From assembly GCA_018648805.1 (NCBI GenBank), contig JABGQM010000048.1, forward strand, positions 1 through 32,808: 32,808 bases of DNA. Reading direction: 5' to 3'. Origin of the DNA: Verrucomicrobiota bacterium. Lineage in GTDB: Bacteria > Verrucomicrobiota > Kiritimatiellia > UBA8416 > JABMPJ01. Within the stretch, counting starts at the first letter, position 1. Each line of letters opens with the position of its first letter. The notes under the pieces are model-generated. The model saw only the letters and a program-made list of their open reading frames with translations, made no database searches and was not told where the DNA came from. Position numbers and translations under genes: made by a program. Below are positions 15,721-22,343 of this stretch, piece after piece.

Positions 15721-15862
15721 CTCTCGCTGTTCCTTCAGCCCTTTTCCTTGGAGAACAGACCTCGCATCGCATAGGCCTCGACATTCTAGCGATACTAATG
15801 ATTCTCTCACCAATGATTCTGTCCACTCCCCCGCAGCACCGCGCTCCACACCAAGCGAAATC

Positions 15863-15891
15863 TTGACACCGCGCACCCGACACCCGACACT
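15863..15891 (+). promoter_or_regulatory. Promoter of tRNA-Leu (TTGACA-N17-GACACT)
   Basis: Consensus TTGACA (15863-15868), a 17-bp spacer and GACACT (15886-15891). The predicted start near 15898 is about 6 bases before the mature tRNA. The same two hexamers at the same spacing recur upstream of two other genes in this window, which strengthens the call despite the unusual -10. Confidence 0.7.
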
Positions 15892-15903
15892 GCTTATCTT
15901 CAC

Positions 15904-15985
15904 GGGCGAGTGGTGAAATTGGCAGACACGCAAGATTTAGGATCTTGTGCCTCGCGGCTTGCGGGTTCGAGTCCCGCCTCGCCCA
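15904..15985 (+). tRNA. tRNA-Leu, anticodon UAG
   Basis: Acceptor stem GGGCGAG (15904-15910) pairs with CTCGCCC (15978-15984), with discriminator A at 15985. The anticodon stem CAAGA/TCTTG encloses loop TTTAGGA, giving anticodon TAG (15938-15940), which reads CUN leucine codons. A long variable arm (TGCCTCGCGGCTT) fits a class II tRNA. The T arm GCGGG-TTCGAGT-CCCGC is canonical. The 3' CCA is not encoded. Confidence 0.97.
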
Positions 15986-15992
15986 CTCACTC

Positions 15993-16061
15993 AGCCAAGG
16001 GGGGCTTCCTGGGCTGGAGTATCGCTTCGCGATAATAGGCCTGCGGAAGCCCCCCTTGGCT
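15993..16061. repeat. Palindromic element H1
   Basis: Outer stem: AGCCAAGGGGGGCTTCC (15993-16009) pairs perfectly over 17 bp with its inverse at 16045-16061. An inner stem, TATCGC (16020-16025) with GCGATA (16029-16034), closes a TTC loop. Between the stems lie a left strand TGGGCTGGAG and a right strand ATAGGCCTGC, 10 nt each. It starts 8 bases after tRNA-Leu and could also end that transcript, but it has no T tract. Confidence 0.8.
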
Positions 16062-16093
16062 TCGCTCGTCTGATAACCTGCCAGGCCTCAGCG
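16051..16093 (+). repeat. 43-bp direct repeat, copy 1
   Basis: Identical to 16124-16166, with a period of 73 bp. The copy begins inside the right arm of hairpin H1 (CCCCCTTGGC) and runs through TTCGCTCGTCTGATAACC to CCAGGCCTCAGCG. Confidence 0.85.
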
Positions 16094-16123
16094 CCCCCCC
16101 TGCTCCTCCGCTTTCGCTGTTCA

Positions 16124-16166
16124 CCCCCTTGGCTTCGCTCGTCTGATAACCTGCCAGGCCTCAGCG
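16124..16166 (+). repeat. 43-bp direct repeat, copy 2
   Basis: Perfect second copy of 16051-16093. It carries the H1 right-arm sequence without a matching left arm, so it looks like a partial duplication of the H1 end. A further isolated CCCCCCTTGG follows near 16189. Confidence 0.85.
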
Positions 16167-16337
16167 GCCGTGAAGACTGGCAACGGATCCCCCCTTGGAA
16201 ATTGGAGTTGCCGCTTCGCTGCTGCCAGAATACTGGCAGCCCGTCTCCCTTCGGTCGGCTGAGTGTTGGCTGTTGGATATTGAGCCCTCTCCGGACAAAG
16301 GTACCTTTTCGGATGGGGTCGAACTAACCCAAGCGAA

Positions 16338-16449
16338 GGGATGGGGAGGCCTTCTGCAGGCCTATTATGCGACCCCTGAGCCACAGCATAGTCCTCCACA
16401 GCAGTGGTCAGCGCGAGCATACTCCAGCCAAGGAAGGCCTCCCCATCCC
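16338..16449. repeat. Palindromic element H2, homologous to H1 in opposite orientation
   Basis: Outer stem: GGGATGGGGAGGCCTTC (16338-16354) pairs perfectly over 17 bp with its inverse at 16433-16449. An inner stem, TATGC (16366-16370) with GCATA (16417-16421), encloses a ~46-nt loop. The inner single strands are GCAGGCCTAT and CTCCAGCCAA, the same as in H1 read on the opposite strand (one mismatch), although the outer stem sequence is different. Confidence 0.8.
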
Positions 16450-16457
16450 GAGCGCCC

Positions 16458-16486
16458 TTGACATGCGCCCCACTTCCTCCGACACT
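16458..16486 (+). promoter_or_regulatory. Promoter of the DUF3127 gene (TTGACA-N17-GACACT)
   Basis: TTGACA (16458-16463), a 17-bp spacer and GACACT (16481-16486). The expected start near 16493 leaves a ~30-nt leader with an AAAGGAGG ribosome binding site (16508-16515) 7 bases before the GTG at 16523. It begins 9 bp after hairpin H2. Confidence 0.7.
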
Positions 16487-16522
16487 CGGCACATCTGAAC
16501 ACGGTATAAAGGAGGCAAGACA

Positions 16523-16879
16523 GTGGCAGCATACGAGATGACAGGGACCGTCAAGGTCGTGATGGATGAAGTGACGTTTCCGAGTGGATTCAATAAGCGT
16601 GAATTTGTGGTCACGACCGCTGATGACCGCTATCCGCAGGACATCAAGTTTGAGTGTGTCAAAGATAAAACCGCCATGCTGAATGAGCTGACCGTAGGAC
16701 AGCAGGTCAAGGTGACCTTCGACCTGCGCGGCAACGAGCACGACGGCCGTTACTACACCAATCTTTCGGCCTGGCGCGTTGAGGCCGGCGGCGAAGCTTC
16801 CGCACCACCCGCGGATGCCGCGGCGGCCATGGATGACTCCTTCGCGCCCGAAGCTCTCGACGACACCCCGCCGTTCTAG
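16523..16879 (+). CDS. DUF3127-family protein
   Basis: A 118-residue protein starting at GTG, fixed by a strong AAAGGAGG ribosome binding site. Residues 1-88 match the DUF3127 pattern: YEMTGTVKVVMDEVTFPSGFNKREFVV, then YPQDIKFECVKDK, then VKVTFDLRGNEHDGRYYTNLSAWRVE. The fold is probably an OB-like beta barrel, and some family members are annotated as single-strand DNA-binding-like. The C-terminal ~30 residues are acidic, Ala/Pro-rich and end DDTPPF. An acidic tail ending in PPF strongly recalls the protein-interaction tail of SSB. That resemblance is seen directly in the sequence; a role in binding DNA repair partners is inference. It is followed after 72 bp by the FHA gene. Confidence 0.85.
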   Translation: MAAYEMTGTVKVVMDEVTFPSGFNKREFVVTTADDRYPQDIKFECVKDKTAMLNELTVGQQVKVTFDLRGNEHDGRYYTNLSAWRVEAGGEASAPPADAAAAMDDSFAPEALDDTPPF

Positions 16880-16951
16880 CTTCGCGCTAGCATCGCGGTA
16901 AACCTTTCTTGATTGTCCAGCGTCTATTATCCATGATGAGGCCAATAGCCT

Positions 16952-18244
16952 ATGAATGAGACGACACATCTGACCATTGAGAAGGGCCTCGAGGAGGGGC
17001 GGAACATCACGATCCCCGCCGCCGGTGCGCGCGTGGGGCGCTCGTCCAAGAACGACGTCGTCATCACCGACCCCCTCATGTCGCGCCATCACTGCCGCAT
17101 CGGGTTCAAGGAGAACCGTCTCTGCGTCTCCGATCTGGGTAGTGCCAACGAGACACTCGTTAATGACGCGCCGATCCGCGAGGTGCAGCTCTCACCGGGC
17201 GATCACATCCTGCTGGGAGAAACCACGCTGCGGGTGGTCACGCATACGCTGCAGCCGATCGCCGCTTCAGAGGGCGACAACGTCGATCTGGGTCTGCGCC
17301 CGCCGGCGCCCGCCGTCACACCGACGCGACGCCCCGTGGTGGGGCTCCTCCTGATCGTGGCGGCCGTGGTCATCGCCATTGCCCTGGCCGTGTGGCTGCC
17401 CAAGATGCTCATGCCGCCCGCCGCCAATCCGGGGTCTGTGGCCCTGGCGCCCGTGGTTGAGCTGCCCGCGCATCTCAGCATCAGTTACGAGAAGGTCGAA
17501 GCCACCCCAGAGAACATCTTCCGCTACGCCCTGACCCTCACCGAAGGGCGCATGCTGTCCGTGCAGATCGATGACATCATGAACAACCGCCATGTGCGCA
17601 AGGAGAGTCGGCTCGGCAGCGACTACGTGCGCGCCCTGGGCGACACCATTAGCGAGGCGGGTTTCTTCGGACTCAACACCGACTACCAGGGCATTCAGCC
17701 CGACAGCTTGGACAGCTGGGATCTGAGCATTACGATCGGGCACAAGACCCAACGCACACGGGTGATCAACCGCGTCGAGCCGGATGCCTTCAAACGCGTC
17801 TGCGAAATCATCGAGGAGTGCGGCAAGAACGAGCTGGGCCTGTGGGCGATCCAGTTCTCGCCCGAACGCCTGCTGGTCATGGCACGCGAGGCCTACCTTG
17901 AGGGGCAGCGTCTCGACGATGCACGTGAGGTCGAGAACAGCAACCTGGCCAAGGCGATCACGGCCTACGATGAAGCGCAGTGGTACCTCGAGACCGTTGA
18001 GCCCAAGCCGGATTACTATCCCGATATTCTGACCGCGATAAGCGAGGCCAAGGAACAGCTCCAGGCCCGCTATGATGATCTCAATTTTTCGGCCGAGCGC
18101 TCCATCCGGATTCGCGAGTGGGAACAGGCCGCCAACGAGCTGCGGGTGATCTGCGACGTCATCCCCAATCGCACCGACGCGCGACATGAAAAGGCCCGCC
18201 AGAAACTGCTGGATATTGAGAATCGACTGAGGATGCAGAAATGA
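16952..18244 (+). CDS. FHA-domain membrane protein
   Basis: A 430-residue protein. An N-terminal forkhead-associated domain (about residues 5-98) has the phosphothreonine-binding residues in place: Gly29-Arg30-Ser31, Ser44-Arg45-His46, and the loop SANETLVND. A linker leads to one transmembrane helix at about 131-152 (VGLLLIVAAVVIAIALAVWLP). The remainder (about 160-430) would lie in the periplasm; it mixes alpha/beta stretches with a helical, TPR-like end (AREAYLEGQRLDDAREVEN onward). FHA domains read phosphothreonine marks from Ser/Thr kinases, so the protein may carry a cytoplasmic phosphorylation signal to an envelope function. The start has TGAGG 10 bases upstream. Its stop overlaps the PEGA gene start (ATGA). 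Confidence 0.85.
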   Translation: MNETTHLTIEKGLEEGRNITIPAAGARVGRSSKNDVVITDPLMSRHHCRIGFKENRLCVSDLGSANETLVNDAPIREVQLSPGDHILLGETTLRVVTHTLQPIAASEGDNVDLGLRPPAPAVTPTRRPVVGLLLIVAAVVIAIALAVWLPKMLMPPAANPGSVALAPVVELPAHLSISYEKVEATPENIFRYALTLTEGRMLSVQIDDIMNNRHVRKESRLGSDYVRALGDTISEAGFFGLNTDYQGIQPDSLDSWDLSITIGHKTQRTRVINRVEPDAFKRVCEIIEECGKNELGLWAIQFSPERLLVMAREAYLEGQRLDDAREVENSNLAKAITAYDEAQWYLETVEPKPDYYPDILTAISEAKEQLQARYDDLNFSAERSIRIREWEQAANELRVICDVIPNRTDARHEKARQKLLDIENRLRMQK

Positions 18245-19569
18245 GAGCACGCCTGCTGACCCTTCCCCTCGCCCTGGCCCTGCTGGGCACCCTATCGGCC
18301 GCGACGCTGGCCCAGACCGACATCATAGCTCCGCAGCTACGCATCACGACCGACCCCGAGATGGCCGACATTCGTTTTGATGGCGCCCTGCAGGGACAGA
18401 GCCCCCTCACACTCTCCGACCTGGCCCCCGGGCCGCACCTCCTCAGCGTGACCAAGTCCGGCTACCACGACGTCCGGCAGTCGATCGCGTTGACCGGAGC
18501 CCAGCGCATCGCTCTGAACCTGACCCTCGAACCGGTCAGCGGGTTGATCCTGCTCCACTCGACGCCGCCCGGGTCCGATGTCGAGATCGATGGCGCCCAC
18601 CGCGGCAGCACACCGCTGCTCCTGACCGACCTGCCCGTCGGACGCTACCGCGTCCATTTCAGTCAGACCGGCTACCTGCCCAAAGACATCGATCTGGCCG
18701 TAGAGGATCGTACGCCGATCCGTATCCCGGTCGAGCTGACATCCGACTCCGCCACACTGACACTCGACTCTACCCCTCCCGGCGCCACGGTAACCCTGAA
18801 TGGCATTGCCAAGGGGCGCACCCCCTGCCGCCTGGATCGCGTCGCGGCAGGCGAGAGCGAGTTGCAGATCAGCCTTGAGGGATACCGCACCTTCGCGCGC
18901 ACGATTCGTCTCGCGGCCGGCCAGGGCGAGAGCGTAACCGCGGCGCTGGACGCCCTGCCCGCCACCCTCAACGTGGTATCCATTCCGACCGGTGCACGTA
19001 TCTACGTGAACGACGAGTTTCGCGGCGAGGCGCCGCTGACGCTGGCCAAGCTGGATCCGGGCCTCTACCGTCTGCGCGCCGAGAAAAAGGGCTATGACGT
19101 CCTCACACGCTCTGCATCGCTGGCCCGTGCCCAGTCCAAGACCACAGAACTACGCCTCGTGAGCAACGCGGGCGCCCTTGAGGTGATTACGCATCCGGTG
19201 GGCGTGCGCGTGCTGGTTGACGGCAAAGAGCGCGGCGTCACCCTGGCGATGCAGGCAGAGGGCTCCCTGATTTCGGCGCCCCTCAAGATTGAACTCGTAG
19301 ACATCGGCGAACACCGCGTCCAGCTCGTACGCGAAGGCTACTTTGAGAAGACCCTCAGCGTGACCGTCAAGCGCCAGGAGGCCACACCAATCCAGGAGAG
19401 CCTGAAACGGCGGTTCATCCCCGATACGGAAATCAAGACCGCACAGGGCGTCTACAAGGGGGTCTTCATCGACGAGGGTATTCAGGGCAAGATCCGCATC
19501 GAGGTCCGCCCCGGCGTCATCAAGTCGATCGAAGCTCAGGACATTGTCTCGCGCCGCGCAATCCCGTAG
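18241..19569 (+). CDS. Exported protein with five PEGA repeats
   Basis: A 442-residue protein with a signal peptide (about residues 1-24, ending TLAQ). Five tandem PEGA domains follow at about residues 33-97, 98-165, 166-234, 235-303 and 304-385. Each has the pattern STPPGAxVxxxGxxxGxTPLxLxxLxxGxYxxxxxxxGY. PEGA domains are ~70-residue beta modules of surface and periplasmic proteins, often paired with kinases or FHA proteins. A C-terminal domain (about 386-442, with YKGVFIDEGIQGKIRIEVRPGVIKSIEAQDIV) is not a PEGA repeat and is not recognised. It is translationally coupled to the FHA protein, so the two probably act as partners in the periplasm. The fifth repeat is longer and more diverged than the others. 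Confidence 0.88.
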   Translation: MRARLLTLPLALALLGTLSAATLAQTDIIAPQLRITTDPEMADIRFDGALQGQSPLTLSDLAPGPHLLSVTKSGYHDVRQSIALTGAQRIALNLTLEPVSGLILLHSTPPGSDVEIDGAHRGSTPLLLTDLPVGRYRVHFSQTGYLPKDIDLAVEDRTPIRIPVELTSDSATLTLDSTPPGATVTLNGIAKGRTPCRLDRVAAGESELQISLEGYRTFARTIRLAAGQGESVTAALDALPATLNVVSIPTGARIYVNDEFRGEAPLTLAKLDPGLYRLRAEKKGYDVLTRSASLARAQSKTTELRLVSNAGALEVITHPVGVRVLVDGKERGVTLAMQAEGSLISAPLKIELVDIGEHRVQLVREGYFEKTLSVTVKRQEATPIQESLKRRFIPDTEIKTAQGVYKGVFIDEGIQGKIRIEVRPGVIKSIEAQDIVSRRAIP

Positions 19570-19591
19570 GGATCCGCGCGACGGGAGAACA

Positions 19592-19608
19592 GGCGCCATG
19601 ATGGCGCC
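19592..19608. terminator. Hairpin between convergent PEGA and fusA genes
   Basis: GGCGCCA (19592-19598) and TGGCGCC (19602-19608) form a perfect 7-bp stem with a 3-nt loop in the 44-bp gap between two converging genes. It is a plausible bidirectional terminator, although T tracts are poor on both sides. Confidence 0.5.
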
Positions 19609-19613
19609 CCACC

Positions 19614-21701
19614 CTACTTGATCTTGTTGGCGTCGCGGCGCTTCTGGATGATCTCTTCGGCAATCGAGAACGGTACCGCCTCGTAATGCTCGAAATGCAT
19701 CGTGAAGTTACCGCGTCCCTGCGTCACCGTGCGGATCGCGTTTGAGTAACCGAACATCTCGCTGAGCGGCACACGCCCTTCCACCACACGCACGCCCGGC
19801 AACTCACGCATCGATTCAATGCGGCCGCGGCGCTGACAGATCGACCCCGTAACCGCCCCCATGTACTCCTCGGGAGCGGAGACCTCGACCAACATGATCG
19901 GCTCGAGCAGCTCGGGACTTGCCTGCATGAAAATGTTGCGGAAGCAGACGCGCGCCGCTTCCGTGAACGCGAACTCGCTGGAGTCGACATCGTGCGAGGA
20001 GCCGTCAAACACGGTCACCTTCATATCCACGACCGGGTAGCCGGCGAAAGGCCCAGTCGTCATACCCTTGATGACGCCCTTCTCCACCGCCGTGATGTAC
20101 TCGGAAGGAATGTTGCCGCCCTTGACCTTGTTCTCAAACGAAAAGCCTACGCCGGGCTCCTGCGGCTCGAGTCTCAGGTGCACATGACCATACTGACCCC
20201 GTCCACCCGACTGCTTGGCGTGTTTGTACTGCCCCTCCAACGCCACCGTCGCGGTCTCGCGATAGGCCACCTCGGGCCGGCCCACATCACCCACCACACC
20301 AAACTCGCGCTTCAGGCGCTCCACCAGCACCTCGAGATGCAGCTCACCCATACCGGAAATAATGGTCTCGGATGTCTCGTCGTCAAAGCCCACCACGAAC
20401 GTGGGATCCTCTTCGGAGAGCGCATGCAGGGCCTCGCCCATCTTATCGTTGTCCTGGCGTGTGGCCGGCTTGATGCTGATCGACATGACCGGGGCCGGAA
20501 ACTCAATCGACTCGAGGATAACCGGGTTATCCTTCATGCAGATGGTGTCACCCGTACGCGTCTGGGAGAGACCCACCACGGCCACAATGTCGCCGCAGCC
20601 GGCCGCCTCGAGCGCTTGCTGGCGTTTGGCGTGCATACGGATGATCCGGCCAATACGCTGGGTCCGCTTCTGTGAGCTGTTGTAGACCACCGTACCCGAT
20701 TCAACCGATCCGGAGTAGATGCGCATAAAGACCAGCTTGCCCATATGCTTATCGGCCATAATCTTGAACGCCATGGCTGAAAAGATCGCGTCATCCGTGG
20801 TCTCCAGCACGGTCTCGCCGTCGTCATGCGCGTGAATAATGGGCGGAATATCGAGCGGTGAGGGCAGAAAATCGACGATGCCGTCGAGCAGTCGCTGTAC
20901 GCCCTTGTTCTTAAAGGCGGAGCCGCAATAAGCCGGAATCACCCGACGGTCCATCGTGGCCTTACGAATAATGCCGCGAATCTCGGGCTCGCTCAGGTCG
21001 CCCGCCTCAAGGAATTTCTCAAGCAGATCATCATCCTGTTCGGCACACTTCTCAACCAGGTTGGCGCGCCAGGTATTGCACTCCTCTACCAGGTCGGCCG
21101 GGATATCCTCCTCGTGGAAGGTTGCGCCCATATCGGCCTCATCATAAACGATGGCCTTCATCGTGATCAGGTCGACCACGCCCTTGAAGTTCTCTTCACT
21201 CCCGATCGGCACCACCACCGGCACGGCATTCGCGCCCAGGATGTTCTGGATGCTCTCGACCACGCTGAAGAAATCAGCCCCGGTACGATCCATCTTGTTG
21301 ACGAACGCGATCTTGGGCACGCTGTATTTCTCGCTCTGGCGCCAGACCTGCTCCGACTGCGGCTGGACACCGCCCACCGCACAGAAGAGTGCCACGGCTC
21401 CATCCAGGACGCGCAGACTGCGCTCCACCTCGGCCGTGAAATCCACGTGCCCGGGGGTATCGATCAGGGTGATCTGGTGCTCGCGCCAGTTGGTCGTGGT
21501 CGCGGCGGAGGTGATCGTGATGCCACGCTCCTGTTCCTGGTCCATCCAGTCCATGATCGCCGCACCGTCGTGCACTTCGCCGATCTTGTGCGTCTTGCCC
21601 GAATAAAACAGGATGCGTTCGCTAACGGTTGTTTTGCCCGCATCGATGTGGGCCATGATGCCTATGTTACGTATGCGGCCAAGTGGTGTCTCGCGTGCCA
21701 T
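19614..21701 (-). CDS. fusA: Translation elongation factor G
   Basis: With the ATG at 21701 (GAAGGAGA ribosome binding site just upstream) the protein has 695 residues, the normal EF-G length; the open frame extends further upstream but without family features. EF-G is the GTPase that translocates tRNA and mRNA on the ribosome. All G motifs are present: AHIDAGKTT (17-25), RGITITSA, DTPGHVDF, NKMDRTG and GSAFKNKG. Domain IV/V signatures (QSGGRGQYGHVHL, MGAVTGSICQRRGRIE, LSEMFGYSNAIRTVTQGRGNFTM) complete it. It is not in a str operon (no rpsL, rpsG or tuf nearby), which may indicate a second EF-G paralogue or a scattered arrangement. It diverges from the ArgA-like gene. Confidence 0.97.
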   Translation of the reverse strand: MARETPLGRIRNIGIMAHIDAGKTTVSERILFYSGKTHKIGEVHDGAAIMDWMDQEQERGITITSAATTTNWREHQITLIDTPGHVDFTAEVERSLRVLDGAVALFCAVGGVQPQSEQVWRQSEKYSVPKIAFVNKMDRTGADFFSVVESIQNILGANAVPVVVPIGSEENFKGVVDLITMKAIVYDEADMGATFHEEDIPADLVEECNTWRANLVEKCAEQDDDLLEKFLEAGDLSEPEIRGIIRKATMDRRVIPAYCGSAFKNKGVQRLLDGIVDFLPSPLDIPPIIHAHDDGETVLETTDDAIFSAMAFKIMADKHMGKLVFMRIYSGSVESGTVVYNSSQKRTQRIGRIIRMHAKRQQALEAAGCGDIVAVVGLSQTRTGDTICMKDNPVILESIEFPAPVMSISIKPATRQDNDKMGEALHALSEEDPTFVVGFDDETSETIISGMGELHLEVLVERLKREFGVVGDVGRPEVAYRETATVALEGQYKHAKQSGGRGQYGHVHLRLEPQEPGVGFSFENKVKGGNIPSEYITAVEKGVIKGMTTGPFAGYPVVDMKVTVFDGSSHDVDSSEFAFTEAARVCFRNIFMQASPELLEPIMLVEVSAPEEYMGAVTGSICQRRGRIESMRELPGVRVVEGRVPLSEMFGYSNAIRTVTQGRGNFTMHFEHYEAVPFSIAEEIIQKRRDANKIK

Positions 21702-21746
21702 GATCAATCTCCTTCGATACCCATCTCTCTCTATGAAAAGCGCGGA

Positions 21747-21775
21747 ACTATGGACTGCCCGCGGCATAAGTGCAA
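21747..21775 (-). promoter_or_regulatory. Promoter of fusA
   Basis: On the minus strand TTGCAC (21775-21770), a 17-bp spacer and CATAGT (21752-21747). The -35 lies within the palindrome AAGTGCA-N9-TGCACTT. Confidence 0.55.
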
Positions 21776-21790
21776 GCCCGTTCTGCACTT
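21768..21790. promoter_or_regulatory. Operator-like palindrome between divergent fusA and acetyltransferase promoters
   Basis: AAGTGCA (21768-21774) and TGCACTT (21784-21790) form a perfect 7+7 inverted repeat with a 9-bp spacer. The left half overlaps the fusA -35 and the right half overlaps the -35 of the acetyltransferase promoter, so one dimeric regulator could control both. No regulator is identified. Confidence 0.45.
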
Positions 21791-21817
21791 GACTTGCTCC
21801 GCGCGTCCGCCGAGACT
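21789..21817 (+). promoter_or_regulatory. Promoter of the ArgA-like gene (TTGACT-N17-GAGACT)
   Basis: TTGACT (21789-21794), a 17-bp spacer and GAGACT (21812-21817), one base from the GACACT seen at three other promoters here. AAGGAG (21835-21840) precedes the ATG at 21846. Confidence 0.6.
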
Positions 21818-21845
21818 CCCCGCGAATTGACACCAAGGAGTCACC

Positions 21846-22343
21846 ATGAGCGCAGATGTCACCATTCGGCCGGCCGAATTCAGGGATGCCGAGCAGATCT
21901 TCAACCTGATCAAGACCTACCCCGACGAGCTCCTGCCGCGCGCCATCGGCGATATCGTGCAGAACATCGATCGCGTCCTGGTTGCCGAACGCGATGGGGC
22001 CATGGTCGGCACCGTCTCCTGGCATGTCCTGCCCGAAATCGGGGCGCCACGTCATCCCTATATCGAGATCAAGTCGCTCGCCGTCGCGACCCACTACCAG
22101 GGCCGCGGCCTCGGGCGGGAGCTCGTCACGCGCGCCATCCAGCGTGTAACCCCGATGCATCCGGCGCGTATCATCGCGCTGACCTTTACGCCACCGTTCT
22201 TCAAATCGCTCGGCTTTGTGGAGGTACCCAAGGAGCAGCTCATGCATAAGATCTACATGGGCTGTATCAGCTGCACCAAGTACGACAACCCCTTCACCTG
22301 CCCCGAAGTGGCCATGGCACTCGATCTGCCCCCGGTGGGTTAG
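21846..22343 (+). CDS. GNAT N-acetyltransferase, ArgA-like (short N-acetylglutamate synthase type)
   Basis: A 165-residue single-domain GNAT protein. The acetyl-CoA pyrophosphate loop is clear: YQGRGLGREL, with Gln85 to Gly90 as the Q-x-x-G-x-G motif, after the strand YIEIKSLAV. The C-terminal segment HKIYMGCISCTKYDNPFTCPEVAM contains a Cys-x-x-Cys...Cys pattern like that of short, kinase-less N-acetylglutamate synthases, such as the mycobacterial ArgA type. Those enzymes make N-acetylglutamate for arginine synthesis. The specific substrate is an inference; other GNAT activities cannot be excluded. The gene diverges from fusA. Its stop codon abuts the stop of the converging yihY gene with no base between (TAGCTA at 22341-22346). 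Confidence 0.8.
   Translation: MSADVTIRPAEFRDAEQIFNLIKTYPDELLPRAIGDIVQNIDRVLVAERDGAMVGTVSWHVLPEIGAPRHPYIEIKSLAVATHYQGRGLGRELVTRAIQRVTPMHPARIIALTFTPPFFKSLGFVEVPKEQLMHKIYMGCISCTKYDNPFTCPEVAMALDLPPVG

Larger units (their letters stand above)
15447..15903. other. 457-bp non-coding spacer before tRNA-Leu
   Basis: Holds repeat family copy B (about 15566-15720) and the tRNA promoter (15863-15891). A 5-bp GAACG/CGTTC inverted repeat lies just downstream of the lipoprotein stop. No open frame here shows protein family features, and no clear terminator for the lipoprotein operon is visible. Confidence 0.6.
15986..16522. other. 537-bp palindrome- and repeat-rich non-coding region next to tRNA-Leu
   Basis: No real gene is seen; open frames through it have no family features. 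It holds hairpin H1 (15993-16061), a 43-bp direct repeat (16051-16093 and 16124-16166), a third CCCCCCTTGG word near 16189-16198, a CTGCCAG/CTGGCAG hairpin (about 16225-16242), hairpin H2 (16338-16449) and the DUF3127 promoter. H1 and H2 are related and lie in opposite orientation, so 15993-16449 may be a single inserted element beside the tRNA gene. Confidence 0.65.

Noticed and set aside
15993..16061. Simple terminator of tRNA-Leu as full explanation of H1
   Set aside because: It may end the transcript, but it has no T tract, and its inner strands recur in H2 where there is no upstream RNA gene, so termination alone does not explain it.
15993..16449. Integron attC sites
   Set aside because: The hairpins lack the RYYYAAC/GTTRRRY core sites, and no integrase or cassette genes are present.
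16195..16461. 88-residue open frame in the palindrome region
   Set aside because: It crosses the left arm and loop of H2 and ends just before a promoter; it has no ribosome binding site and no family features. The inverted repeat explains the sequence better.
19614..22247. EF-G open frame extended to 877 residues
   Set aside because: The extension overlaps the divergent ArgA-like gene on the other strand. EF-G starts at MARETPLGRIRNIGIMAHIDAGKTT, with a good ribosome binding site before 21701.
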